In this document: piece after piece, positions 17,613 through 25,324 of the stretch
Layout: each line of letters starts with the position of its first letter
Numbering within the stretch: position 1 is the stretch's first letter
Assembly: GCA_018432315.1 (NCBI GenBank)
Contig: JAHDLB010000027.1
Coordinates: 164,897 to 228,896 of the forward strand
Origin: Anaerolineae bacterium
GTDB taxonomy: Bacteria > Chloroflexota > Anaerolineae > Aggregatilineales > Aggregatilineaceae
Direction: 5' to 3'
DNA: 64,000 nt
Made by a program: the position numbers and the translations under genes
The notes under the pieces: generated by a model
Databases searched by the model: none
Told to the model about the DNA's origin: nothing
The model's input: the letters and a program-made list of their open reading frames with translations, nothing else

Positions 17613-18643
17613 TGAAGAACATTCTGGTGACCGGTGGGGCGGGGTTCATTGGCAGCGCGTTCGTGCGCCGCATGGTCGAGAAATATCCGGACTACAACAT
17701 CATCGTGCTGGACAAGCTGACCTATGCGGGCAATCTCGACAACCTGCTGCCCGTGCACGACGCGCCGAATTACACCTTCGAGCGCGGCGATATCGCCCAC
17801 CGGGAGACGGTGCAGCGCGTGCTGGAGCACTACGCGATCGACGCGATCGTGAACTTCGCCGCCGAGTCGCACGTGGACCGCTCGATCCTCGACCCGGACG
17901 CGTTCATCCATACCGACGTGGTGGGGTTGTACATCCTGCTCGACGTGGCCCGCAAGCTGGGCATCCCGCGCCTGCACCACGTGAGCACCGACGAGGTCTA
18001 CGGCTCGATTCCGGAGGGCTTCTTCCGCGAAGGCGATCCGCTGGAGCCGAACAGCCCCTATGCGGCGAGCAAGGCGGGCGGCGAATTGATGCTGCGCGCC
18101 TATCACGTCACTTATGGGATGCACACGACCGTCACGCGGGGCAGCAACACGTTCGGCCCGTACCAGTACCCGGAGAAGATCGCGCCGTTCTTCATCACGG
18201 AGGCGATCGACGACCGGCCCCTGCCGCTGTACGGCGACGGGATGCAGGTGCGCGACTGGCTGTACGTGGACGATCACTGCGACGCGATCGATGCCGTGCT
18301 GCACCGGGGCGCGCCCGGCGAGATTTACAACGTGGGCGGCGAGCACGAGATGCACAACATCGACGTCACGCGCTTTATCCTGCGCGCGCTGGGCAAGCCG
18401 GAGAGCCTGATCCGCTACGTGGAGGACCGGCCCGGCCACGACCGCCGCTACGCGCTCACCAACGACAAGATCCGCGCCGAGCTGGGATGGGATGCGGCTC
18501 ACAATTTCGAGGACGCGATGGCCGCCACCGTGCGCTGGTACCGGGAAAACGAGTGGTGGTGGCGCAAGATCAAAACCGGCGAATACCTGGAATTCTACAA
18601 GGCCCAGTACGGCGCGCGGCTGGCCGGGGCGTCCGGCGCGTGA
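17612..18643 (+). CDS. rmlB: dTDP-glucose 4,6-dehydratase
   Basis: A 343-residue short-chain dehydrogenase that converts dTDP-glucose to dTDP-4-keto-6-deoxyglucose. The Rossmann motif GGAGFIGS lies at 8-15. The active-site TDEVYGS and the catalytic YAASK pair (Tyr and Lys, near 150-154) are present, as is NFAAESHVDRSI. The length fits the family. AAGGAGAG precedes the ATG. With rmlA it supplies the shared intermediate of deoxysugars; rmlC and rmlD are not in the window. Confidence 0.93.
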   Translation: MKNILVTGGAGFIGSAFVRRMVEKYPDYNIIVLDKLTYAGNLDNLLPVHDAPNYTFERGDIAHRETVQRVLEHYAIDAIVNFAAESHVDRSILDPDAFIHTDVVGLYILLDVARKLGIPRLHHVSTDEVYGSIPEGFFREGDPLEPNSPYAASKAGGELMLRAYHVTYGMHTTVTRGSNTFGPYQYPEKIAPFFITEAIDDRPLPLYGDGMQVRDWLYVDDHCDAIDAVLHRGAPGEIYNVGGEHEMHNIDVTRFILRALGKPESLIRYVEDRPGHDRRYALTNDKIRAELGWDAAHNFEDAMAATVRWYRENEWWWRKIKTGEYLEFYKAQYGARLAGASGA

Positions 18644-18672
18644 CGCATCGCGCCGCCACGTGCACCACCCAC

Positions 18673-18697
18673 ACGCCGGGCGGTCCCGGCGTTTTTT
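18673..18697 (+). terminator. Intrinsic terminator after rmlB
   Basis: An 8-bp GC-rich stem (18673-18680 with 18685-18692) with a 4-nt loop is followed by TTTTTT. It ends the polysaccharide operon, facing a converging gene. Confidence 0.9.
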
Positions 18698-19817
18698 ATC
18701 GCTGTGAAACCTGGATGATCAGCTCGCTGTTGTCGCGGATGGCGAGGCCGAGTATCGCGTCGTTAGGATAGAACGCGATGCCTGGAAACAACCCGATGAC
18801 GAATCCATCGTGCGACGAGCGCAGCAGGCCGTCGTCCGGGCCGGTGGGACGCCCGTAGATGTCCACCATGCGCGCCACCGGATCGCCCGCCTGCACCCGG
18901 TCGCCGGGCTGCACCAGGTGCTGGACGATGCACGCCTGGGGCACGCGCGGGTGCGTGGTGCGCCGCACCGGGTAGCCCAGGTCCAGCACCGGGACGCCGG
19001 TGATCGTCTCGCGCGGGCCGGGTAGCATCCCCGCCCAGCGCATCACGTTCCGGATGCCGGTTACCACGGCGCGCACGTTGACCACGTTGACCATGCGCTG
19101 CCCGCCGATCTCGACCGTCACGGCGGGGATGCGCGCGGTGTTGAGCGCCGCGCCGCTCACCGAGCGGTGCAGGTTCATCTTCAGGTATTCGTCCGACACG
19201 TATTCGTTGACCACGGTCAGGCCCAGGGCGTCGAGCATGGCGCCGAGCGTCTGCTGGAGCTTCTGGGCCGCCGCTTTTTCGCGCGGGGCGCGGTAGATCA
19301 CCGGGTCGCGAAAGGCGAACGGGATCGCGCTGATGCCGTAGTCGTGCAGGTCGATCAGGTAATCCGCCGTCGCGCGGATGTGCTCGAACAGGCGGGCATA
19401 GGCGATCTCCAGCGCGGACGGGTGATGAGCGTTGCTCGCGCCGTCGAAATCCAGGCCGGGGAACAGCCGGTTGGGGTCTTTGCCGCGCAGGTAGTACGGA
19501 CTGCGCTCGCCGGTGCGCAGGCCGGCAGGGCTGAGCGTGGGGATGGCGACCACGGTGCCCGAAAGCTGTTCGACGAGCTCCGGCGCCAGCAGTTGGTGGA
19601 TGGCGGCCAGTCCGTCGTATTCGCCCCCGTGAATGTTCGCCGTCAGCCAGAGCACGGGACCGGGGCGGGTTCCCTGGGCGATGATCACCGGGAAGGCGTC
19701 CATTTCGCCGGTGGGCAGTCTGACCGCTTCGAACGTCCCGTAGGTGAGCTGTCCGGGCCGGCTGTGCGCGGTGCCGATCCGGATGGCGTCGGGGGCGGCG
19801 CGGCGTTGGCGGGTCAT
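18696..19817 (-). CDS. Succinylglutamate desuccinylase/aspartoacylase-family deacylase
   Basis: A 373-residue zinc carboxypeptidase-fold (M14-like) deacylase. The zinc ligands fit HGGEYDG (His and Glu, near residue 63) and a later histidine in DLHDYG. The DPNRLFPG motif binds the substrate carboxylate in this family. The C-terminal third has a beta-barrel segment (QHLVQPGDRVQAGDPVARMVD) resembling a biotinyl-lipoyl-like hairpin, as in AspA/AstE relatives. The substrate is unknown. It starts inside the stop codon of the GAF gene (ATGA overlap), so the two are translationally coupled. Confidence 0.82.
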   Translation of the reverse strand: MTRQRRAAPDAIRIGTAHSRPGQLTYGTFEAVRLPTGEMDAFPVIIAQGTRPGPVLWLTANIHGGEYDGLAAIHQLLAPELVEQLSGTVVAIPTLSPAGLRTGERSPYYLRGKDPNRLFPGLDFDGASNAHHPSALEIAYARLFEHIRATADYLIDLHDYGISAIPFAFRDPVIYRAPREKAAAQKLQQTLGAMLDALGLTVVNEYVSDEYLKMNLHRSVSGAALNTARIPAVTVEIGGQRMVNVVNVRAVVTGIRNVMRWAGMLPGPRETITGVPVLDLGYPVRRTTHPRVPQACIVQHLVQPGDRVQAGDPVARMVDIYGRPTGPDDGLLRSSHDGFVIGLFPGIAFYPNDAILGLAIRDNSELIIQVSQR

Positions 19818-20668
19818 GAGCGCGCCTGCCGGGCGAGCGCGTGGGCCAGTTGGGCGCTGACAAGTTCGAGCATCATCACGTTCTGCTGGGTGATCGAGTT
19901 CGGCTGTTGGCGGCAGGCCAGGATCGCGCCGAAGCGCATGGTCGTGCCGACCGGCACGCACACGCCGGACCGGAACCGTCCCTGGCGGATGAACGGGTGG
20001 GTTGGCTCATCGCCGGAGGCGACGATGCGGCTCTGGCCGTTCTGCGCGACCCAGCCCACCAGCGAGGTGTGGATATCCTGCTGTTGGGGGGCGCTGACGG
20101 TCAGGGCTTCCGGGCCAACCTGCGCGCCGAGGCGCAGCGTGGGCGGGGTGGTCGGCATCAGGCTGAAGAAGGCGACGTAATCGTATCCCAGCTCCTGGAT
20201 CGCTTCGACGGCGGCCTGCTGCCGGGCCTGGCCCGGCCCGGCGCGGCGCAGCGACTTGGCGAAGGCGCGCACCGGCGGCAGGGCGTCCGCGCGCAGCGTC
20301 TCCAGGCTGCGTTCCTCGGCCAGCCGCTTGATGCGGCGGAGCAGGTCGTCGTCCTCGAACGGCTCGACCGATACCTCGTCCGCCTGGCCCGGCAGGCTGA
20401 AATCGGCGCTCTCGTCGACCAGGACGATCAGCAGCCGGGGATAGCTCTGGCGCAGTTCCCTCACCAGCGCGTAGACATCGCCCAGGCCGCTGTCGATCAC
20501 GAGGACGCCGGTTTGCTTCTGCGAATCGGCGAGGATGGCGCGGGCGTCGGCCTCGGACGTGACGACCGTGAGCCGGATCTGCAGATCCGCCCCGAGATTC
20601 TCCAGGTACCGGTGGCGTGCGGCAACCGGCACAGCCGCCAGCACGTGAATCAGAGAATCGTGTGCCAT
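19814..20668 (-). CDS. Receiver-like plus GAF domain protein
   Basis: A 284-residue soluble protein. Residues 1-115 look like a two-component receiver fold (VLVIDSGLGDVYALVRELRQSYPRLLIVLVD), including an aspartate that could be phosphorylated. Residues 130-284 look like a GAF domain, with SLMPTTPPTLRLGAQVG and the closing VCVPVGTTMRFGAILACRQQP. There is no output DNA-binding domain. It may sense a small molecule for the downstream deacylase, with which it overlaps by four bases; this is inference. Confidence 0.7.
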   Translation of the reverse strand: MAHDSLIHVLAAVPVAARHRYLENLGADLQIRLTVVTSEADARAILADSQKQTGVLVIDSGLGDVYALVRELRQSYPRLLIVLVDESADFSLPGQADEVSVEPFEDDDLLRRIKRLAEERSLETLRADALPPVRAFAKSLRRAGPGQARQQAAVEAIQELGYDYVAFFSLMPTTPPTLRLGAQVGPEALTVSAPQQQDIHTSLVGWVAQNGQSRIVASGDEPTHPFIRQGRFRSGVCVPVGTTMRFGAILACRQQPNSITQQNVMMLELVSAQLAHALARQARS

Positions 20669-20706
20669 AAGACGCTCGCTTGCGTGTGATTGGGCCCATG
20701 CTGTTG

Positions 20707-20735
20707 ATTATAAGAACGCGCGGTGGACCCCACAA
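20707..20735 (-). promoter_or_regulatory. Promoter of the GAF-deacylase operon
   Basis: On the minus strand TTGTGG (20730-20735), a 17-bp spacer and a perfect TATAAT (20707-20712), 39 bp before the ATG. Confidence 0.72.
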
Positions 20736-20758
20736 GTGCCCCCGCGCGCGATGGATTC

Positions 20759-22504
20759 TCAGTCGTCCGGGATCGCGCCGGACAGTTCCTGAGACGTGCG
20801 CTTGCCGCCGTGGTCGGGGCGCGAGGGGACGCTCTTCCCGCCGCGCAGCAGCAGCGCGATCCCGAAGCCCAGGCCGCTGATGGCCGCGCCGATGAATTGC
20901 AGCTCTTTGATCACGTCGACGGCGGCGGACAACGTCGCGTTGATCGCCGATTCGTCCGTCGTTTCGATCGTGTCCGGCTCGGGGTAATCGGTGTAGTTGT
21001 CGATGTGCACGTCGAACCGGTCCAGCGCGAAGATGGTCAGCGACGAGATCGCCAGCGTCATGCCGACCAGCCGCAGGATCAGCACCAGGGCCGACGCCAC
21101 GCCGCGATCCTCTTCCGGCACGTCGTTGAGCACGGCGGTGCCGATCGGCGAGATCGTCAGGCCCAGCCCCACGCCGATGATCGCCATCTGGCTGCCCATC
21201 AGCCAGTACGGCGTGTCCGTGTCCCAGAACAGCCCGGTGAGCAGGAAGCCGCCGGCGGCCAGGGCCAGCCCCAGCGTCGTGGGACGGCGATACCCGTGGC
21301 GGTCGCTGAGCCAGCCGCCGGGTACTGCGGCCAGGGCGATCGGGATCGTCAGGCCGGACAGCAGCACTCCGGCGATGTAGGCGGCGTTCTGGATCTCGTC
21401 GCTCGTCGGCGTCTCGACGCGGAAGTTCACGAGTAAGGGGGCGCTCACCAGGCCAATCGCCAGGCAGAAGCCGACCATCAGGTTGGTCACCGAGGCGGTC
21501 GCAAAGTTCCGGCTGCGAAACAACTTGAGCGGGATCAGCGGCGAATGGATGCGCGATTCGACCAGCAGGAACCCGATGAACGCCAGGGCCGCGACGATCA
21601 GGAACAGGGTGCTGGCGGTTGCCGTCGAGCTTTGCAGGTCTTCGAAGCTGCTGGCGGTGGTCGCCGTTTCGGGGCTGGTGGTGCCCACGCCCAGGTTAAG
21701 CCCGATCAGCGCGATGGAGATCAACACCATGCCCCAGATGTCGAAGCGCCCGGTGGTGTGCGGGCGGTCGATGTCGCGCAGCACCCACCACGCCCCGAGC
21801 AGCGCCACGAACGTGATCGGAATGTTGAGGATGAACAGCGTCTCCCACGAGGGCTTGGCGATGGTGATCCCCAGGTTGGCGAAGGCATTGACGAAGTGGT
21901 GCCCCTGCTCGCCGAAGAAGCGGACCATCACGCCGCCGTACAGGTGGCCGAGCACCCATCCGAGCGTATCGATCGCGCCGATGAACCCGATCGGCTGGGC
22001 GCGCCGGGCGGGCGGGAACAGATCGCCGGCCAGCGCGATCGTCACCGGGACCATCGCGCCCGCGCCCAGCGCCTGCACGATGCGCCCGGCGATGACCAGG
22101 TACAGGTAGCGCTCCTCCAGCCGGGGCGGGCGCTGGTCGAGCACGGTGTTGTAGAACCGCGCGATCCACCCGTTGATCAGCGAGCTGTCGTAGGCGGTGA
22201 CCATGTACGACCCGAACATGAACACGATCAGGCAACTGATGTACACGGCGCGCCGCCCCAACAGGTCCGACAGCCGCCCGGCGAAGGTCATGCTGATCGC
22301 GTAGGCGAGCAGATAGCCGGTGACGGCCCACGATGCCTGGTCGAGGTATTCCTTGACCGGCAGCTCGAGACTGGTGATCACCTCCGGCAACACCGCCGAG
22401 ATGATCGTCAGGTCCAGGGCGCCGATGAAAACCGGCAGGCTGACGATCGCCAACACGAACCATGGCGACGTCCGCCATGCCGGAACGCTGGACAGCCGGG
22501 TCAT
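20759..22504 (-). CDS. MFS exporter next to an LprG-like lipoprotein (P55-like)
   Basis: A 581-residue major facilitator transporter with about 14 membrane helices, of the drug:H+ antiporter DHA2 (EmrB/QacA) type. Motif A is GRLSDLLGRRAVY near residue 75. Loop motifs such as GRIVQALGAGAMVPV and the second-half GGWLSDRHGYRR are visible. A long external stretch before the last helices (DVHIDNYTDYPEPDTIETTD) is unusual for plain drug pumps. The start at 22504 lies 4 bp after the lipoprotein stop, so the two are co-translated. Order and type match mycobacterial lprG-p55, which moves lipids to the outer surface. Confidence 0.82.
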   Translation of the reverse strand: MTRLSSVPAWRTSPWFVLAIVSLPVFIGALDLTIISAVLPEVITSLELPVKEYLDQASWAVTGYLLAYAISMTFAGRLSDLLGRRAVYISCLIVFMFGSYMVTAYDSSLINGWIARFYNTVLDQRPPRLEERYLYLVIAGRIVQALGAGAMVPVTIALAGDLFPPARRAQPIGFIGAIDTLGWVLGHLYGGVMVRFFGEQGHHFVNAFANLGITIAKPSWETLFILNIPITFVALLGAWWVLRDIDRPHTTGRFDIWGMVLISIALIGLNLGVGTTSPETATTASSFEDLQSSTATASTLFLIVAALAFIGFLLVESRIHSPLIPLKLFRSRNFATASVTNLMVGFCLAIGLVSAPLLVNFRVETPTSDEIQNAAYIAGVLLSGLTIPIALAAVPGGWLSDRHGYRRPTTLGLALAAGGFLLTGLFWDTDTPYWLMGSQMAIIGVGLGLTISPIGTAVLNDVPEEDRGVASALVLILRLVGMTLAISSLTIFALDRFDVHIDNYTDYPEPDTIETTDESAINATLSAAVDVIKELQFIGAAISGLGFGIALLLRGGKSVPSRPDHGGKRTSQELSGAIPDD

Positions 22505-22508
22505 TGGA

Positions 22509-23282
22509 TCAGTTCTCTTCCGTGACCGGTGTGGAGATTTCAACCGGTTCGTTATAGTTCATGATGTTGATGGTCCAGGTGGTCGGTTCCTCGTCCTGGA
22601 CCTGCGGCGGCAGCGGCTCGCGCAGCACAACCTGCTCGACCTGGCGCTCGTCGGCCAGCACGTAGATCTCGATATCCAGCTCGCCGGTCTGCGTGTTGAT
22701 GAGGCCGAAGGTGAACGCGTTGACGTCGGTGGCCTGGACCTTGCCCGTCAGGTGATACACATCCAGCCCGTCGAGGTCTTTCTTGCCGTCCATCGTCAGG
22801 CCGGACACGTTGCGCAGCGCGTGGGGAATCCCGGTATCGGTGCTGAGCAACGACGAGGGGCTGAAGCCTGCGATCAGTTCCTGGTTCAGCCAGCGGCTGC
22901 CAGTCAGCAGGTTCATTTGCAAATACTGCTCGCGGCCAATCGCGATCAGCTCGGCGGCGGCTGTGACGTCGCCGACGCTGAATTCGATGCTGGCCTGCAA
23001 GCTGTCCGGCGCCGCGAAGACACCGGCGGCGTACTTGAAGGCGAGCGCGGTTTCTTCCGGCAGGCCCAGGCCATCGATCGCGATGATGACCGGGTAGCCG
23101 CTCACGCCAACCTGCATTTCGAAAGAACTGGCAGACTCGAGGTTATCGACAGCTTCCTCCAGCAGGGTGCTCGCTTCGGGCAGCGTTTCCGAGTCCGTAT
23201 CGTCACCACCGCACCCGGCGATCAGCGCGCTGAGAAGCAGCAGGCCGACGCTCAGGATCAAAAGGCGTGTCGTGTGACGCAT
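22509..23282 (-). CDS. LppX/LprAFG-family lipid-carrier lipoprotein (LprG-like)
   Basis: A 257-residue lipoprotein with signal peptide and lipobox LIAGC (Cys24). The mature part fits the LppX_LprAFG fold: EASTLLEEAVDNLESASSFEM, the FSPSSLLSTDTGIPHAL segment that resembles the LprG motif around DTG, DVYHLTGKV, and a C-terminal TINIMNYNEPVEISTP strand. In mycobacteria LprG binds triacylated glycolipids in a hydrophobic cavity. GGAGG ten bases before the ATG supports the start. It is the first gene of the operon with the MFS exporter. Confidence 0.82.
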   Translation of the reverse strand: MRHTTRLLILSVGLLLLSALIAGCGGDDTDSETLPEASTLLEEAVDNLESASSFEMQVGVSGYPVIIAIDGLGLPEETALAFKYAAGVFAAPDSLQASIEFSVGDVTAAAELIAIGREQYLQMNLLTGSRWLNQELIAGFSPSSLLSTDTGIPHALRNVSGLTMDGKKDLDGLDVYHLTGKVQATDVNAFTFGLINTQTGELDIEIYVLADERQVEQVVLREPLPPQVQDEEPTTWTINIMNYNEPVEISTPVTEEN

Positions 23283-23431
23283 AGAGTGTGTGCCTCCAGT
23301 GTGCAATCGGCAGGTCCTGGCCCAACCATCTAGTACGAGACAGGGATGGCGAAGGTTGCAGAGTCGTCTTTGCGCCTGCCAAAGATGATAACACGAACCT
23401 GCCCGCTGCCATAGGGACAATGTCGCCCCGA

Positions 23432-25309
23432 TCAGGCTGTCGAGGGGGGATCCCGGTCGAGCGCATCCACCACGCTGGCCGCCAGATCGTACCGGCCAAA
23501 GGCGGGCATGATGTAGCAGCCCTGGGCCATGTCTTTGGCCGCCAGAAGCAGCTCTTGCGCGATCTCCACGCCGGCGAGCGGGGCGTCGTCCCCGGCATCG
23601 ATGATCCGCTGTTGGGTAGCCTCCGGAATGATGATTCCGGGCACCTCGTTGTGCAGAAACGCCGCGTGGCGCGTGCTGTACAGTGGCAGGACGCCCGCCA
23701 GCACCGGGATCTCCAGGGGACCGTGTTGGGCAGCGTATGCGGTGAAAAACCGGTCGAGCACGGCGGGATCGAAGATGGGCTGGGTGAGCGCGAAGTCGGC
23801 GCCGGCGTCGATCTTCTTGCGCAAGAGCCTGATCTCGCGCCCGATGTCCTGCGCGTTGACGTTGAGCGCGCAGCCGGTGAAGAACGATGTGGGCTGGCCG
23901 ATCGAGTTGCCGGCCTGGTCCAGGCCCGCGTTCAGGTTGTGCTTGATCAGATCGATCAGGCCGGACGGCGCGATGTCGTGCGTGTCGAACGAGGCGGGAT
24001 AGTCGCCGATGTTCGTCGGGTCGCCCATCACCACGAAGATGTTGCGCACCTGGAGCGCGTGAGCGGCCAGCAGGTCGCCCTGGACGCGCAGCAGGTTGCG
24101 CCCGCGCGTCGGGAAGTGGAGCACCGTCTCCAGGCCGACGTTGTGCTGGATCAGGTGGCACACGGCCCAGGGACTCATCCGCATGCGCGCCATGGGGCTG
24201 TCCGACACGTTCACGAAATCGACCCCGGCATCGCGCAGCAGCTCGGCGGACGCGATCACTTTCTGGGCGGTGAAACTGCGCGGCGGGGGCATTTCGACGG
24301 TGACCACGAAGCGGCCCTCTTCCAGCTTCTGGGCGAGCCGGGTGAGTTGTTCGGGCACGTCCACGACCGCCGGGCGCATCTCGGACACGGTGATCAGCCT
24401 GGGATGGGGCCGCGCGGGATCGTCGAGCGCGCCGCGCATCGCGCGGACGTGGTCCGGCGTGGTGCCGCAGCAGCCGCCGACGATGCACGCGCCCGCATCT
24501 TTGAACGCCAGCGCGTATTCAGCGAAGTAGTCGGCGGTGGCGGGATACATCACGCGGCCCCCGGCCATCTCCGGCCAGCCCGCATTGGGCATCACCGACA
24601 GGCGCGCGCCGGGCGCGGCCTGGCGCATCAACTGGACGATGCGCAGGAGCTGCGCGGGGCCGCTGCTGCAGTTCACGCCGATGACGTCGACGTCGTGCTC
24701 GCTCAACTGGCGCGCCACCTGGGCCGGGGTGTCGCCCAGCGTGGTGCGGTTGTCGCGGGTGAAGGTCATCTGCGCGATGATGGGGATGTCCGGATCGATC
24801 GCGCGCGCGGCCCTGATCGCCTCGGCCAGGGCGTGCAGATCGGTGAACGTCTCGAACAGGAGCGCGTCCACGCCCGCGCCGATCAAGGCGGCGAGCTGCA
24901 CGTGAAACGCATGGTATGCTTCCCTGGCGGTGAGCCGTCCGAAGGGGGCCAGGCGCACGCCCAGCGGGCCGACCGATCCGGCCACGTACACCGGGCGATC
25001 GGGTGCGGCGCCCGCCGCGCGACGGGCCAGCTCGACCCCGGCGCGGTTGATCTCGGCGCATTCCTCTTCGAGGTTGCAGGCGGTCAGCTTGGTGATATTG
25101 GCGCTGAACGTGTTGGTTTCGATCAGCTCCGCGCCGGCCTCGACATAGGCGCGGTGAATGCTCTCGACGACCTCAGGCTCGGTGATGTTGAGCAGGTCGA
25201 AGCAGGTGTCCATCGGCAGGTTTTCGCGGGCGTGGAGCATGGTGCCCATCGCCCCGTCGGCCAGGATGACGCCCTGCGCCAGCCGTTCACGAAACGCGAG
25301 TTTCTGCAT
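23432..25309 (-). CDS. Bifunctional homocysteine S-methyltransferase / methylenetetrahydrofolate reductase
   Basis: A 625-residue fusion, like YitJ of Bacillus. Residues 1-300 are a homocysteine methyltransferase domain with zinc cysteines in GVNCSSGP and GGCCGTTP. Residues about 315-620 are an MTHFR (MetF) domain beginning VTVEMPPPRSFTAQK, with VVMGDPTNIGDYPASFDTHD and AGVLPLYSTRHAAF. It should make 5-methyltetrahydrofolate, and the first domain may methylate homocysteine from a methyl donor such as S-methylmethionine. It lies 15 bp after metH in one operon. The MTHFR product is the substrate of MetH. Confidence 0.9.
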   Translation of the reverse strand: MQKLAFRERLAQGVILADGAMGTMLHARENLPMDTCFDLLNITEPEVVESIHRAYVEAGAELIETNTFSANITKLTACNLEEECAEINRAGVELARRAAGAAPDRPVYVAGSVGPLGVRLAPFGRLTAREAYHAFHVQLAALIGAGVDALLFETFTDLHALAEAIRAARAIDPDIPIIAQMTFTRDNRTTLGDTPAQVARQLSEHDVDVIGVNCSSGPAQLLRIVQLMRQAAPGARLSVMPNAGWPEMAGGRVMYPATADYFAEYALAFKDAGACIVGGCCGTTPDHVRAMRGALDDPARPHPRLITVSEMRPAVVDVPEQLTRLAQKLEEGRFVVTVEMPPPRSFTAQKVIASAELLRDAGVDFVNVSDSPMARMRMSPWAVCHLIQHNVGLETVLHFPTRGRNLLRVQGDLLAAHALQVRNIFVVMGDPTNIGDYPASFDTHDIAPSGLIDLIKHNLNAGLDQAGNSIGQPTSFFTGCALNVNAQDIGREIRLLRKKIDAGADFALTQPIFDPAVLDRFFTAYAAQHGPLEIPVLAGVLPLYSTRHAAFLHNEVPGIIIPEATQQRIIDAGDDAPLAGVEIAQELLLAAKDMAQGCYIMPAFGRYDLAASVVDALDRDPPSTA

Positions 25310-25324
25310 GATGAATATGTCCCC

